Positions 26,234 through 35,532 of a stretch of DNA of 62,908 nucleotides are shown in pieces. The position numbers were made by a program, and so were the translations under genes. The notes under the pieces were generated by a model. That model did not search any database. It was not told the origin of the DNA and saw only the letters and a program-made list of their open reading frames with translations. The stretch is from Paludibacteraceae bacterium (GTDB taxonomy: Bacteria > Bacteroidota > Bacteroidia > Bacteroidales > Paludibacteraceae): assembly GCA_024399545.1 (NCBI GenBank), contig JAKSNS010000010.1, positions 1-62,908 of the forward strand. The letters are read 5' to 3'. How positions within the stretch are numbered: the first letter of the stretch is position 1; every line of letters begins with the position of its first letter.

Positions 26234-26265
26234 CAAATTTACGACATATTTTTCAAACTACCAAA
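26234..26265 (-). promoter_or_regulatory. Promoter of the AAA_14/DUF4143 gene
   Basis: Minus strand: TTTG (26265-26262), 20 bp, TAAATTTG (26241-26234). This is an exact match to the Bacteroidota consensus and gives a leader of about 95 nt. Confidence 0.7.
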
Positions 26266-26585
26266 TGTTGTGGCTTAAAAAACACAAGTTTTTTTCGACG
26301 ATATTTTGTCTTCATTCTTTCATTGTTATCGCCTGCCAAACCACTCGTGACACGCAGGAATACTAACTGTTTTTTGCCATTCTATACTCTGAAAATCAAA
26401 TACGTAACTTCGCATTATTGGAAACTCAACTGGGGCAATTCTTGAAAGAGATATAGTATGGCGAACATTTCGGCTGTTGGCCAAAAAATTACTGATTTTT
26501 CCCAAGGTAATTCTTTGCCATCTCAAAAATCAGCCCATGGTATAAAAAGTTTATTTACCACTTATCTTTATATATCTAACATAAC
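26266..26585. other. 320-bp spacer without a supported gene
   Basis: AT-rich. A weak TAACTTCG-type box lies near 26405, and a 9-bp inverted repeat (CTGATTTTT/AAAAATCAG) lies near 26490-26530. Short frames here have no support. Confidence 0.5.
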
Positions 26586-26606
26586 GGTGAATTTATAGAA
26601 CTCACC
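26586..26606 (+). repeat. Palindromic repeat GGTGAGTT-N5-AATTCACC, copy before the TIGR04076 gene
   Basis: Exact copy (reverse orientation) of the palindrome seen between tssB and tssC and around the plsC/fabI-like junction. It ends 8 bp before the ATG at 26615, so its hairpin could cover the translation start. Confidence 0.65.
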
Positions 26607-26614
26607 TTAATACC

Positions 26615-26914
26615 ATGCGGAAAGTTAAGATAACTGCGGTGCGTCAGGTCATACACAAAGACCTGATGGCTAAGTACGAAAACCCTATAACCCATGCCTG
26701 TGACGTATGTGAAGGGATGTCGTGGGTCAGTGTCGATGGGCGGAAACCCGATGGACTCTGCCCCGAGGCTTGGAAGAGCATGAAAGAGTTTGTCGAGGCA
26801 TTGGCACAAGGCGAGGAGAATTTCTACGACGGCTGGATGAAGGACCCTAAGAGCGCAATGATAAGTTGCAACGACGGTTTCAGACCTGTGTCCTTCTACC
26901 TTGAGGTGATTTGA
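26615..26914 (+). CDS. TIGR04076 family protein
   Basis: 99 aa. Features of this small family: RKVKITAVRQVIHKDL start, a Cys pair CDVC followed by GMSWVSVDGRKPDGLCPEAWKSMKEFVEAL, and the end ISCNDGFRPVSFYLEVI. The conserved Cys residues may bind metal or be redox-active; the function of the family is unknown. It is a single gene with the palindromic repeat directly before its ATG. Confidence 0.8.
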   Translation: MRKVKITAVRQVIHKDLMAKYENPITHACDVCEGMSWVSVDGRKPDGLCPEAWKSMKEFVEALAQGEENFYDGWMKDPKSAMISCNDGFRPVSFYLEVI

Positions 26915-27093
26915 TTTTATGCGGTTCATATTTTTTGTGGTTTTATGGTTGATGGCTTTCACTATAGTTTTTCCTTTGTTCTAAGGTTTTTTCCGCATAA
27001 TGGCGTTAAATAATCCTAAAAGAGGAGATTTTTTTCTGACTTTGTGCGTAAACTTCTGTGTTTTAGAGGCTTTGCGTCTCGAATGTCGGCTTT

Positions 27094-27260
27094 TCGCAGA
27101 CCAATCCCCAAGAGGGAGGGACATACGGTTTTTTGGGAAGGATGTTGATGTGAAAAAATAGAGATAAGCGTTTTTTTATGGTACGGTTGGGCTTGCTCTT
27201 TTCTTGCTCTTTTGTGTTGTCGGCTGGCATTCGTTTTTGTTGTTTCCGATTGGTCTGCGA
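27094..27260. repeat. 167-bp segment bounded by a perfect 13-bp inverted repeat
   Basis: TCGCAGACCAATC at the left and its exact reverse complement at the right. The inside has no coding potential. It could be a miniature element or a long hairpin; no target duplication was recognised. Confidence 0.45.
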
Positions 27261-27299
27261 TTTCAATAATTTCAATAATTTCACCTAAAAACCTGGGGG
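27259..27299 (+). repeat. 41-bp dispersed repeat, copy 2
   Basis: Matches 814-854 with one T/C difference. It lies downstream of the minus-strand lolA-like gene. Confidence 0.7.
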
Positions 27300-27351
27300 T
27301 AGCTTTTTTGTTTCAAAAGGTCTAATCATAGCCCAGGACCCAAATCGTTTT

Positions 27352-28008
27352 CTACCTCAAATCGTTCACCGTCACATTAGGGTATTCCGAAATCTTGAAG
27401 ACGAATCTTGAAGGGTTGTAGGCCACTTTATGAAGGTCAAGGAAGGACATTGAAATCTTGTCGCCGTTCCTCTGGTTTATGACTATTTTTTTAGGCAGTT
27501 TTGTTTCAGGATTTATGTAAAGCACAATCTTGAAATATTCAACTTTTTTTGGGTTGTTTGGATATAGGTTTATGACTCTGAATTTCTTCACCTGTTTCTG
27601 CTCAGCGTTTACGATTCTATTGTTGTCCATCATTGACTCAATCATTGCCATCGGATTAGTCTCGTTAAGGTCTGATTGTGATGGTTCTGTAATCGTAACT
27701 TCGTTATCGGCAGCAACATACGTCCATTGTGTCTTACCGTTGAACTTAATCTCGGTGTCAAGCAACTCAACACGGAAGAACCGTCCTTTTATGTCAATAC
27801 TGCCAATTTTAGAGTCGGTGCGTTCCTCGTTCGCGATATAATAGTCAAGCGTGAATTTGGCCTGAAAGGCGTTTTTCTTGAGTGTTGCAACCGTTTGCCG
27901 CAAAAGCAATTCTGCGTCTTTTTCATTGCCATAGACTTTAGTCTGGCATTTTGCTGAAACAGAAAGGAGAAGCATCAGCGGCAGAACAATGGACAATGTG
28001 TGTTTCAT
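27352..28008 (-). CDS. LolA-like outer-membrane lipoprotein carrier protein
   Basis: 218 aa with a signal peptide (to about residue 22, VSAKCQ) and the LolA-like beta fold: FQAKFTLDYYI, GRFFRVELLDTEIKFNGKTQWTYVAADNEVTI, TKLPKKIVINQRNGDKISMSF. It should ferry lipoproteins across the periplasm. The gene follows ftsK by one base, an arrangement I know from other Bacteroidetes. It is a better candidate for the general LolA than the two lolA-like genes in the polyene cluster. Confidence 0.8.
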   Translation of the reverse strand: MKHTLSIVLPLMLLLSVSAKCQTKVYGNEKDAELLLRQTVATLKKNAFQAKFTLDYYIANEERTDSKIGSIDIKGRFFRVELLDTEIKFNGKTQWTYVAADNEVTITEPSQSDLNETNPMAMIESMMDNNRIVNAEQKQVKKFRVINLYPNNPKKVEYFKIVLYINPETKLPKKIVINQRNGDKISMSFLDLHKVAYNPSRFVFKISEYPNVTVNDLR

Positions 28009-28009
28009 A

Positions 28010-30466
28010 TTAGTTAAAGTGTGAGTTGATAAGTGCGTTTAGTTCGTCAATGCTCTTGACGAGGACATCACGCGGTTTGCTGCCTCGCGCGGGACCCACA
28101 ATGCCAGCCCCTTCAAGTTGGTCCATAAGTTTGCCCGCGCGGTTAAAACCAATCTCGAATTTACGCTGAAGGTTGCTGGTAGAACCCAACTGATTCTTGA
28201 CAACATATTCCGCAACCTCGTTGAAAAGCGAGTCGCAATGGCGAATAGAGAACTCTTTATTTCCATCTTCCTCGCCATCTGCACCTTTTGGTTCAGGCAA
28301 CAAATATGCCTCAGGGAAAGCCTGTTGCGATTTTATATGCGCCACTATATCCTCGACTTCAGGCGTATCAACAAACGCACATTGAACACGCTCAGGCACA
28401 TCACCTTTTGAATAGAGCATATCGCCTCGTCCTATAAGTTGTTCAGCACCAGAGCAGTCAAGGATAGTCTTCGAGTCAATCTGGCTAATTACACGGAAGG
28501 CTATACGCGTAGGGCAGTTGGCTTTTATTACACCAGTTATGACGTTGACCGAAGGACGTTGCGTCGCAAGGATCATGTGGATACCTGCCGCACGCGCCTT
28601 CTGCGTTATACGTTGTATTGGAGTCTCGATTTTCTTGCCCTCTGTGGCTATAAGGTCTCCAAATTCATCTACAATGACCACGATATAAGGAAGATACTTA
28701 TGCCCGTGGTTAGGGTTGAGTTTGCGTTCTTTGAATTTGTTATTATATTCTACTATGTTGCGCACCTTGGCAATCGAAAGAAGATAGTAGCGGTCTTCCA
28801 TCTCCTGACAAACAGCTTCAAGTGTCTCAATAACCTTCTTCGAGTCTGTTATGACTGCCTCGTCAGCATCAGGCAATTTGGCGAGATAATGGCGTTCTAT
28901 GTCTTTGTATATACTGAACTCCAACTGTTTAGGGTCAACAAGCACAAATTTCACCTCCGAAGGGTGTTTCTTGTAGAGGATGGAAGTTATTATGGCATTG
29001 AGTCCCACAGACTTCCCTTGACCAGTAGCACCAGCCACTATAAGGTGAGGCGTTTTGGCAAGGTCAAAAGTGAAAACGCCATTCGTGATGGTACGCCCCA
29101 TAACCACAGGCAGTTCAGCCTTGTAGTCCTTGAATTTAGGCGAGAGGATCAACGGACGCATTCCCACTGTCTTAGGCTTAGAGTTTGGCACCTCAATACC
29201 CACCGTACCCTTGCCGGGGATTGGTGCAATAAGTCGTATGCCCATGGCTGAAAGCGAAAGCATTATATCCTTCTCAAGGCTTTGGATTCTTGAAATTCGC
29301 ACACCATCTTCGGGGACAATCTCGAAAAGGGTTACCGTAGGGCCTATTGTCTCAACAATCTTCTTAACGCCAATCTTGAAATTGCGCAAGGTTGATATGA
29401 TTTTCTGTTGGTTAGCCTGTTGCTCCTGTGGCGAGACACCAGCATTCTGGTTTGAGAAATCCTTCAGCAGTTCTGGTGACGGGAATTTGTAATGCTCAAG
29501 GTCGAGGGTCGGGTCATAAGGACCAAGTTCCGCCAAAAGGTCACGCTCACTGTTTCCTTCCGACACAATCACCTCATCTCCTGCTTCCTCTATAATCTCT
29601 ATTCCATCTTCTTTTTCCTCTTCCTTGATTTCAACAGGGTCATCGTCATTTGCCGTCTCTATTATTATCTCTTCGTCTAAAGCCTTTTCTTCCTGCTTAT
29701 TATCATTCTCTCCTATAATAATGACATTGCCTTCAGCCTCTTCGTCATCATCTTTCACAACTTCCTCTTTTTTCTCCTCTTGTTCAATAACCATCTCTTC
29801 TTCCGGTTCTTGCTCTTCTTCCGGTTCCTCCTCCTCAGATTTATCTTTCCTAATCAAAGAAGGAATTGATAGTTGCTTACCGTCCAAGAACTTATGCCAA
29901 CCGAACGCCACTACCCCAAAGACAGCGAACGTTCCTACAAGCAGTAGTATTTCGCCCGGCAACCCTACTCCCCTCTGCAAAAGTTCGTTCATCATCTCAC
30001 CGTAAGCTCCGCCTACGCTTATGAAAGACTCTTCCGTCAGTGGTGAGAAAATCAGCGCAAGTGTTACGGGGAACCATATCAGGATTAGTAAAGGGTAGAT
30101 AATGCATTTCATCTGCGACTCCACCTTTATACCCATGAGCATCAGCGAGAGGATTGCAAGAATGAACGGCACGACCACGGCCGATACGCCAAACATACAG
30201 TTGACGAACAGGTTGGACATATATGCGCCAAAACTCCCTGTCCAATTCTTCGGTTCAGGGCATTTGTCGCCACGGCACGTTATAAAACTCTGGTCTTCGG
30301 CACCTGTAAAGAAAAATGAAATAAGTGCCATGAGGAGCGCAAAAGCGAAGACGAACAGCAAGACGCCTACCACGGCCTTGAACTGCGTAGAGGTGATGAT
30401 GTTGCGCACCATTTCACCTTCGTCATTTTTCCTCTTTGTTTTTTTGTTTGTTGTTTTTTTTGGCAT
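28010..30466 (-). CDS. ftsK: DNA translocase FtsK
   Basis: 818 aa from the ATG at 30466; a longer frame to 30568 would overlap nth far more. Four N-terminal membrane spans (about 25-190) are followed by a strongly acidic linker (about 200-310), the motor domain with Walker A GATGQGKS and Walker B VIVDEFGD, and a C-terminal winged-helix gamma domain (NLQRKFEIGFNRAGKLMDQLEGAGIVGPARGSKPRDVLV). It moves and helps resolve chromosome termini at the septum. The start lies inside the end of nth (44-bp overlap). Confidence 0.92.
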   Translation of the reverse strand: MPKKTTNKKTKRKNDEGEMVRNIITSTQFKAVVGVLLFVFAFALLMALISFFFTGAEDQSFITCRGDKCPEPKNWTGSFGAYMSNLFVNCMFGVSAVVVPFILAILSLMLMGIKVESQMKCIIYPLLILIWFPVTLALIFSPLTEESFISVGGAYGEMMNELLQRGVGLPGEILLLVGTFAVFGVVAFGWHKFLDGKQLSIPSLIRKDKSEEEEPEEEQEPEEEMVIEQEEKKEEVVKDDDEEAEGNVIIIGENDNKQEEKALDEEIIIETANDDDPVEIKEEEKEDGIEIIEEAGDEVIVSEGNSERDLLAELGPYDPTLDLEHYKFPSPELLKDFSNQNAGVSPQEQQANQQKIISTLRNFKIGVKKIVETIGPTVTLFEIVPEDGVRISRIQSLEKDIMLSLSAMGIRLIAPIPGKGTVGIEVPNSKPKTVGMRPLILSPKFKDYKAELPVVMGRTITNGVFTFDLAKTPHLIVAGATGQGKSVGLNAIITSILYKKHPSEVKFVLVDPKQLEFSIYKDIERHYLAKLPDADEAVITDSKKVIETLEAVCQEMEDRYYLLSIAKVRNIVEYNNKFKERKLNPNHGHKYLPYIVVIVDEFGDLIATEGKKIETPIQRITQKARAAGIHMILATQRPSVNVITGVIKANCPTRIAFRVISQIDSKTILDCSGAEQLIGRGDMLYSKGDVPERVQCAFVDTPEVEDIVAHIKSQQAFPEAYLLPEPKGADGEEDGNKEFSIRHCDSLFNEVAEYVVKNQLGSTSNLQRKFEIGFNRAGKLMDQLEGAGIVGPARGSKPRDVLVKSIDELNALINSHFN

Positions 30467-31088
30467 GGTATTTACAATAAGATTTAATTTGGCATTCCTG
30501 GCACTGCGGGTTTCGCGACTTGCATACATACCTGCCATGCAGCAAAAGCCAATGGTGCATATCCGCACACAAAGTCACAGGTATGTTCTCCAATAGGATG
30601 TTTTCGCATTGCAACGGGGTCTTTGCTTTTTTTACAAGCCCTGTCCTGAGGGATACCCTGAACACATGGGTGTCAACAGGCATCGCTCGCAGTCCGAATC
30701 CTACAGCCAACATAACGTTTGCGGTCTTACGACCAACCCCTGGCAGCATTTCAAGCGACTCCCTGTCACATGGCACTTTCCCGCCGAATCGCGTCATCAG
30801 CATTTTTGCCGTATTGACCAGGTGTTCGGCTTTTGCGTTAGGATACGACACGCTGCTAATAAAACGCTGCAAATCCTCTGGGGTGGCTTTTGCCATAGCC
30901 TCTGGGGTTGGATATGCTTTCATCAGTGCTGGTGTCACCATATTTACACGCTTGTCCGTACATTGCGCACTTAACATTACAGCGACCAGTAATGAAAAAT
31001 GGTCGCTGTAGTTCAGTTCTGCCTTGGGGTTTACGCCGCTTGATTGGAAGCGCTTTATAACCCCCGCGTATCTCTCCTTTATCGTCAT
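30423..31088 (-). CDS. nth: Endonuclease III (DNA glycosylase/AP lyase)
   Basis: 221 aa. It shows SAQCTDKRVN, the helix-hairpin-helix LPGVGRKTANVML, the catalytic VDTHVFR Asp, and a C-terminal 4Fe-4S site C-x6-C-x2-C-x5-C (CKSRNPQCQECQIKSYC). It removes oxidised pyrimidines in base excision repair. The Lys-rich tail overlaps the start of ftsK; its start shares ATGA with the fbp stop. Confidence 0.93.
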   Translation of the reverse strand: MTIKERYAGVIKRFQSSGVNPKAELNYSDHFSLLVAVMLSAQCTDKRVNMVTPALMKAYPTPEAMAKATPEDLQRFISSVSYPNAKAEHLVNTAKMLMTRFGGKVPCDRESLEMLPGVGRKTANVMLAVGFGLRAMPVDTHVFRVSLRTGLVKKAKTPLQCENILLENIPVTLCADMHHWLLLHGRYVCKSRNPQCQECQIKSYCKYHAKKNNKQKNKEEK

Positions 31089-33043
31089 TTCTCTTGATAT
31101 GCGAATTTCAGGTTGTAGTATTTCAAAAGTTCCTTAAGTTCATCGACTTGTTGCTGTAGGTTGCGACCATTATCCGTGTCACGGACGTATGTGCGTTTCT
31201 GGTCAGTCTCCACAACGAAATGCGTACCCTGAAGGTCTATGCCCTCCTCGATAGCCTTTTTGCGACTCTCGAAAGCCTCATGCTGAACCAATTGCATTGT
31301 ATGGGAGTTCCATACGAGGGTGTATCCTGCGATACCAGTCTCGCTATGGTACGCACGCGAGAAACCTCCATCAATAACGAGGACTTTACCATTTGAACGT
31401 ATCGGACTCTCGCCTTTTGTAGTCTTGACTGGCACATGACCGTTTATGATGTGACGGTGACTGCCAATAACGCCAAATTCGTCCAGCATCATATCGCACA
31501 CCTCCTCTTTGTCACGGAATTTATAGAAATAGCCTTTATGCTCGGCATGTGGTTCTTTGTCTTCTATCAGATAACGCTCGAAAGTAGCCATCTGGTGTTT
31601 GTCGAAAGAAGGGCTGTCTGGACCGCACCACCAATACCACATGTAATCAAGCGCCGTTTGGTATTCAGGCAAGTTCTTGCATGGCATACAAGCCACACGT
31701 ATCAGACGGTCAACCTCGTCACAAAGTGCCTTGCCTTTCAGTTTCTTGCCTAACAGTTCAACCTCCTTGAAACCGCCTTCGTCGTTCAAAGGAATTGACG
31801 CATGGAATAACAGGTTACCGTTGCAAACCAAATAGAGCATACCTTTGTCAAGCATCAGGCGGAGGTGCTGAGCCAATTTCGCACTGCCAGCGAACGAGTT
31901 GTGGAGTTTCTCCAGCACTTCACGCTCGCCGTCTGTCAGCGTGTATGGATCATTAGGGTCAACCGTAGGGAAATCAGGGTCTTTCAATTCGTACTCTTTG
32001 CCACCGATTTCGACTGTGCCTTTCTGACGGTTGATTTTGTGGAGAAGGTCACGGCTCTCCATACCCCATTCCGGGTGACGGGCGATTATGTCATGCTCTA
32101 TTTTCCACTGCATCACAGAAATCGCTTTGTGCATCTGCGAAATCAACCTCACGTTTGCGTCATCGTAATTGGTATCTGCGTATTTCAGTTTAGGCATGTA
32201 AGGGGTGCATGTGTCGTTGGCATAGTTTGCCTGTGCGAAAGTTGCAAGCGGCAGCATATTAATACCATAGCCATCCTCCAAAGTAGTCAGGTTTGCATAT
32301 CGGAGCGAAATCCTGATTACGTTACACATACACTGGTCGTTGCCTGCTGCCGCACCCATCCAGACAACGTCATGGTTACCCCACTGGATATCTATGTCTC
32401 TGTAACCCATCAGTTTGTCCATGATTAGGTGTGCGCCAGGTCCACGGTCGTAAACGTCACCGACAAGGTGCAGTCTGTCAATGACAAGACGTTGGATGAC
32501 ATAACACATAGCTATGATGAAAGCGTCCGAACGGTCGTTGGTGATTATACTCTCAAAGATAGCCTGAACGTATGCGTGTTTGTGTTCGTCATTGCCGCTT
32601 TCGTTCATCAACTCCTCGATGATATAAGAGAACTCTTTTGGCAACGCTTTATGGACTTTTGAACGGGTATATTTGGAAGATACAGCCTTCAGAACCCTTA
32701 CGAGGCGTGGCAACGTGACGCGATACCATTCGGCCATTTTGTCTTTCTCATCAGACTTGATGATTTCCAAACGCTCGGCAGGATAGTATATGAGCGTGCA
32801 GAGGTCATGTTTTTCTTTTTCACGCAGTTCCGTGCCAAATTCATCGTTTACCTTGCGGGCAACGGCACCACTGGCGTTACGCAGAACATGGTCAAATGCC
32901 TCGTATTCACCATGAACGTCCGAGAGGAAATGCTCTGTACCTTTTGGAAGGTTAAGTATTGCCTCAAGGTTTATAATTTCCGTCGAAGCAGCCTCAATCG
33001 TAGGAAATTGACGACCTAACAACTCTAAAAATCTTATATCCAT
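31085..33043 (-). CDS. fbp: Fructose-1,6-bisphosphatase, class III
   Basis: 652 aa, typical of the class III (Firmicutes/Bacteroidetes) enzyme with a metallophosphatase core: FLSDVHGEYEAF, GDVYDRGPG, WGNHDVVWMGAAAGN and NGHVPVKTTKGESPI. It hydrolyses fructose-1,6-bisphosphate in gluconeogenesis. It is the first gene of an fbp-nth-ftsK-lolA operon, under the promoter at 33087-33117. Confidence 0.93.
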   Translation of the reverse strand: MDIRFLELLGRQFPTIEAASTEIINLEAILNLPKGTEHFLSDVHGEYEAFDHVLRNASGAVARKVNDEFGTELREKEKHDLCTLIYYPAERLEIIKSDEKDKMAEWYRVTLPRLVRVLKAVSSKYTRSKVHKALPKEFSYIIEELMNESGNDEHKHAYVQAIFESIITNDRSDAFIIAMCYVIQRLVIDRLHLVGDVYDRGPGAHLIMDKLMGYRDIDIQWGNHDVVWMGAAAGNDQCMCNVIRISLRYANLTTLEDGYGINMLPLATFAQANYANDTCTPYMPKLKYADTNYDDANVRLISQMHKAISVMQWKIEHDIIARHPEWGMESRDLLHKINRQKGTVEIGGKEYELKDPDFPTVDPNDPYTLTDGEREVLEKLHNSFAGSAKLAQHLRLMLDKGMLYLVCNGNLLFHASIPLNDEGGFKEVELLGKKLKGKALCDEVDRLIRVACMPCKNLPEYQTALDYMWYWWCGPDSPSFDKHQMATFERYLIEDKEPHAEHKGYFYKFRDKEEVCDMMLDEFGVIGSHRHIINGHVPVKTTKGESPIRSNGKVLVIDGGFSRAYHSETGIAGYTLVWNSHTMQLVQHEAFESRKKAIEEGIDLQGTHFVVETDQKRTYVRDTDNGRNLQQQVDELKELLKYYNLKFAYQEK

Positions 33044-33086
33044 ATCGTATGTTTTTTTATTTGCTTATTGGTTCGGAATTAGTCTG

Positions 33087-33117
33087 CAAAATTAAAACTT
33101 TTTTTTCATTCTACAAA
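33087..33117 (-). promoter_or_regulatory. Promoter of the fbp-nth-ftsK operon
   Basis: Minus strand: TTTG (33117-33114), 19 bp, TAATTTTG (33094-33087). It diverges from the rpoD promoter. Confidence 0.65.
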
Positions 33118-33160
33118 AGAATCCAAGCAAAATTTTTACTTGAAGATTTTCACTCTTTTG

Positions 33161-33192
33161 TTTGGAAATCCCGATTATTTGTTGTAAATTTG
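33161..33192 (+). promoter_or_regulatory. Promoter of rpoD
   Basis: TTTG (33161-33164), 20 bp, TAAATTTG (33185-33192): an exact match to the Bacteroidota sigma consensus, 23 bp before the rpoD ATG. Confidence 0.75.
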
Positions 33193-33215
33193 CGCCCTAA
33201 ATTTATATATAAGAT

Positions 33216-34082
33216 ATGCGTCAATTAAAGATTACAAAATCCATTACCAACCGAGAAAGCCAGTCGCTTGACAAGTACCTGCAAGAGATTGGACGTGAAG
33301 ACCTTATATCTGTCGAAGAGGAGGTCAAACTGGCTCAGGAAATCAGACGAGGCAGCCGCGCGGCTCTTGAAAGACTGGTGAGTTCAAACCTGCGTTTCGT
33401 CGTTTCCGTGGCAAAACAATACCAAAACCAGGGACTATCGCTCCCAGATTTGATAAACGAAGGAAACCTTGGACTGATAAAAGCAGCCGAAAAATTCGAC
33501 GAAACACGTGGATTCAAATTCATCTCCTATGCGGTTTGGTGGATTCGCCAAGCTATTCTCCAGGCTCTCGCCGAACAATCACGTATCGTCCGCCTGCCTC
33601 TTAACCAGGTTGGCTCTCTTAACAAAATCAACAAGGCGTTGTCAAAGTTCGAACAGGAGAACGAACGCCGTCCTTCTGCCGAGGAACTCGCCGAGGAACT
33701 TGATATGCCAATCGACAAAGTGGCTGAGACTATCAAAATCTCTGGCCGCCACGTCTCTGTGGATGCCCCTTTCGTCGAAGGTGAGGACAATTCTCTTCTT
33801 GACATCCTGGTTAACGATGATTCCCCTATAGCCGACAACGGTCTTGTAAATGAGTCGCTTGCCACCGAAATCAACCGTGCCTTGGACACTATGCTCTCAG
33901 AACGCGAACGTGAGATTATCAAGAAGTTCTACGGTCTTGGCGGTGAGGACGAAATGACGCTTGAAGAGATTGGTGACACCTTCGGCCTTACCCGTGAACG
34001 CGTCCGCCAAATCAAAGAGAAGGCTCTTAGGAAAATCAAGGTTCATCCTAACAACACTATCCTTAAGAGTTATTTGGGATAA
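33216..34082 (+). CDS. rpoD: Primary sigma factor RpoD (short Bacteroidota type)
   Basis: 288 aa. It lacks the long region 1.1 and non-conserved region, as in the phylum. Region 1.2 starts [12 protein letters not shown]; region 2 holds [34 protein letters not shown]; region 3 and region 4 end with the [31 protein letters not shown]. It directs transcription from the TAnnTTTG promoters seen through the window. Confidence 0.95.
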   Translation: MRQLKITKSITNRESQSLDKYLQEIGREDLISVEEEVKLAQEIRRGSRAALERLVSSNLRFVVSVAKQYQNQGLSLPDLINEGNLGLIKAAEKFDETRGFKFISYAVWWIRQAILQALAEQSRIVRLPLNQVGSLNKINKALSKFEQENERRPSAEELAEELDMPIDKVAETIKISGRHVSVDAPFVEGEDNSLLDILVNDDSPIADNGLVNESLATEINRALDTMLSEREREIIKKFYGLGGEDEMTLEEIGDTFGLTRERVRQIKEKALRKIKVHPNNTILKSYLG

Positions 34083-34101
34083 ACTTTGGCGAGGGTTTGT
34101 A

Positions 34102-35499
34102 TTGAAAGACTTAAAGAACGATTCAATCACCAAGCTGATATGGGGCTTTGCTCTCCCATCTATGGCAGGCACCTTGACCCATACGCTCTATAATGTTATA
34201 GACCGTATTTTTATTGGTCAAGGTGTCAGTGCTTTGGCTCTTTCTGGTCTTGCCCTCACCTTCCCTTTCGTGAGCATAATGTCTGCCTTCAGCATGTTGG
34301 TAAGCATTGGTGCCGCCTCTGTGGCTTCTATTTTCCTTGGCAGCAAAGACCGTTCCTTGAGGTTGATTCTTCCCAACACGCTTTTCCTCTCATTCCTTGC
34401 CTACGTTCTGGTCACAGTCGTCTGCATGGTGTCCCTCAACAAAATACTTACGCTTTTCGGAGGTACACCCAATACCCTACCCTACGCCCGTGAGTATCTG
34501 ACTATCATTATCCCGGGACACATTTTCACCTCGCTGAGTTACACTCTCTCAAACCTCATACGCTCGTCCGGTCATCCGTTCAGGGCAATGAATGTTCTCA
34601 TACTGGGGTTCGGACTGAACATCCTGCTTGACCCCCTCTTCATCTTTATCCTTGGTATGGGCATACGCGGTGCCGCGATTGGCACTGTCGTTTCAATGGC
34701 AATTTCAACGTTGTGGGGGTTGTTATTTTTCTGGAAGCAGACAAGGGTTCGTCTTTTTCGTGGGCTGGAAATAAGCAATGAATGTGACCTGTCATTCAAC
34801 AATTCCACTTTCCGTTTTGACTACAGTCTGATTGGCAAGATGTTGTCCATAGGGTTCTCGCCATTCCTGCTACAGTTCTGCAACTCTCTCGTCCTTGTGG
34901 TAATGAATAGTTCACTGTTGGCTTACGGCGGCGATTTGGCATTGGCTGCTTACGGAATCATAACATCGTTTACTGCCATAGTGACAACTGCGGTCACGGG
35001 TTTTTCCCATGGCCTGCAACCTATCATCGGCTATAACCACGGTGCAGGCTTACACGACAGGGTACTGACAACGCTCCACAAAGGCATTCTCTACGCCTCT
35101 CTTATAACAGTAGCTGGATGGCTGATCGCAATGCTTATCCCCGTGCCTATTGCACGTTGCTTCGTTTCAGACAACACAGTGCTTATCGGAATGGCAGCCA
35201 ACGGCTTGCGTTGTTCATGCCTTATGCTCGGTCTTATGGGGTTTCATATTGTCGTGACACTTTACTACCAAAGCATCGGACGCGCCGACATCTCTGTAAT
35301 ACTCACATTCTCTCGTCAGGTGCTTTTCCTTATCTCCTTTATCCTGCTCCTCCCGCAACTGCTAAACCCCGTCACCTCCTACCTGAATGCCATCTGGCTG
35401 GCGCAACCTGCGTCAACTATTTGTTCCGTAGTGATGGCTGCACTCATCTTACGCAAAACATACATTATCCGATATAGTGATGATAAAATAACAACTTGA
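34102..35499 (+). CDS. MATE family multidrug efflux transporter
   Basis: 465 aa from TTG 34102, the first start after rpoD that precedes KDLKNDSITKLIWGFALPSMAGTL; an ATG at 33961 would lie deep inside rpoD. Twelve membrane spans in two six-span halves are visible, with the MATE signature regions LYNVIDRIFIGQ and GFSHGLQPIIGYNHGAG. It exports cationic drugs with Na+ or H+. Co-transcription with rpoD (19 bp gap) is likely. Confidence 0.87.
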   Translation: MKDLKNDSITKLIWGFALPSMAGTLTHTLYNVIDRIFIGQGVSALALSGLALTFPFVSIMSAFSMLVSIGAASVASIFLGSKDRSLRLILPNTLFLSFLAYVLVTVVCMVSLNKILTLFGGTPNTLPYAREYLTIIIPGHIFTSLSYTLSNLIRSSGHPFRAMNVLILGFGLNILLDPLFIFILGMGIRGAAIGTVVSMAISTLWGLLFFWKQTRVRLFRGLEISNECDLSFNNSTFRFDYSLIGKMLSIGFSPFLLQFCNSLVLVVMNSSLLAYGGDLALAAYGIITSFTAIVTTAVTGFSHGLQPIIGYNHGAGLHDRVLTTLHKGILYASLITVAGWLIAMLIPVPIARCFVSDNTVLIGMAANGLRCSCLMLGLMGFHIVVTLYYQSIGRADISVILTFSRQVLFLISFILLLPQLLNPVTSYLNAIWLAQPASTICSVVMAALILRKTYIIRYSDDKITT

Positions 35500-35532
35500 T
35501 ACTTTCATCATCACACAAACAACAAATCAATT

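Larger units (their letters stand above)
26915..27351. other. 437-bp spacer with a flanked inverted-repeat unit
   Basis: No gene supported. It contains a 13-bp perfect inverted repeat pair (27094-27106 and 27248-27260) and the second copy of the 41-bp dispersed repeat directly abutting it. Confidence 0.55.

Noticed and set aside
26134..26445. 103-codon plus-strand frame upstream of the AAA_14/DUF4143 gene
   Set aside because: It lies over the promoter and leader repeats of the divergent gene and has no domain or RBS.
33961..34101. Earlier start for the MATE gene inside rpoD
   Set aside because: The extension is an out-of-frame reading of rpoD region 4; the TTG at 34102 gives a normal MATE N-terminus.
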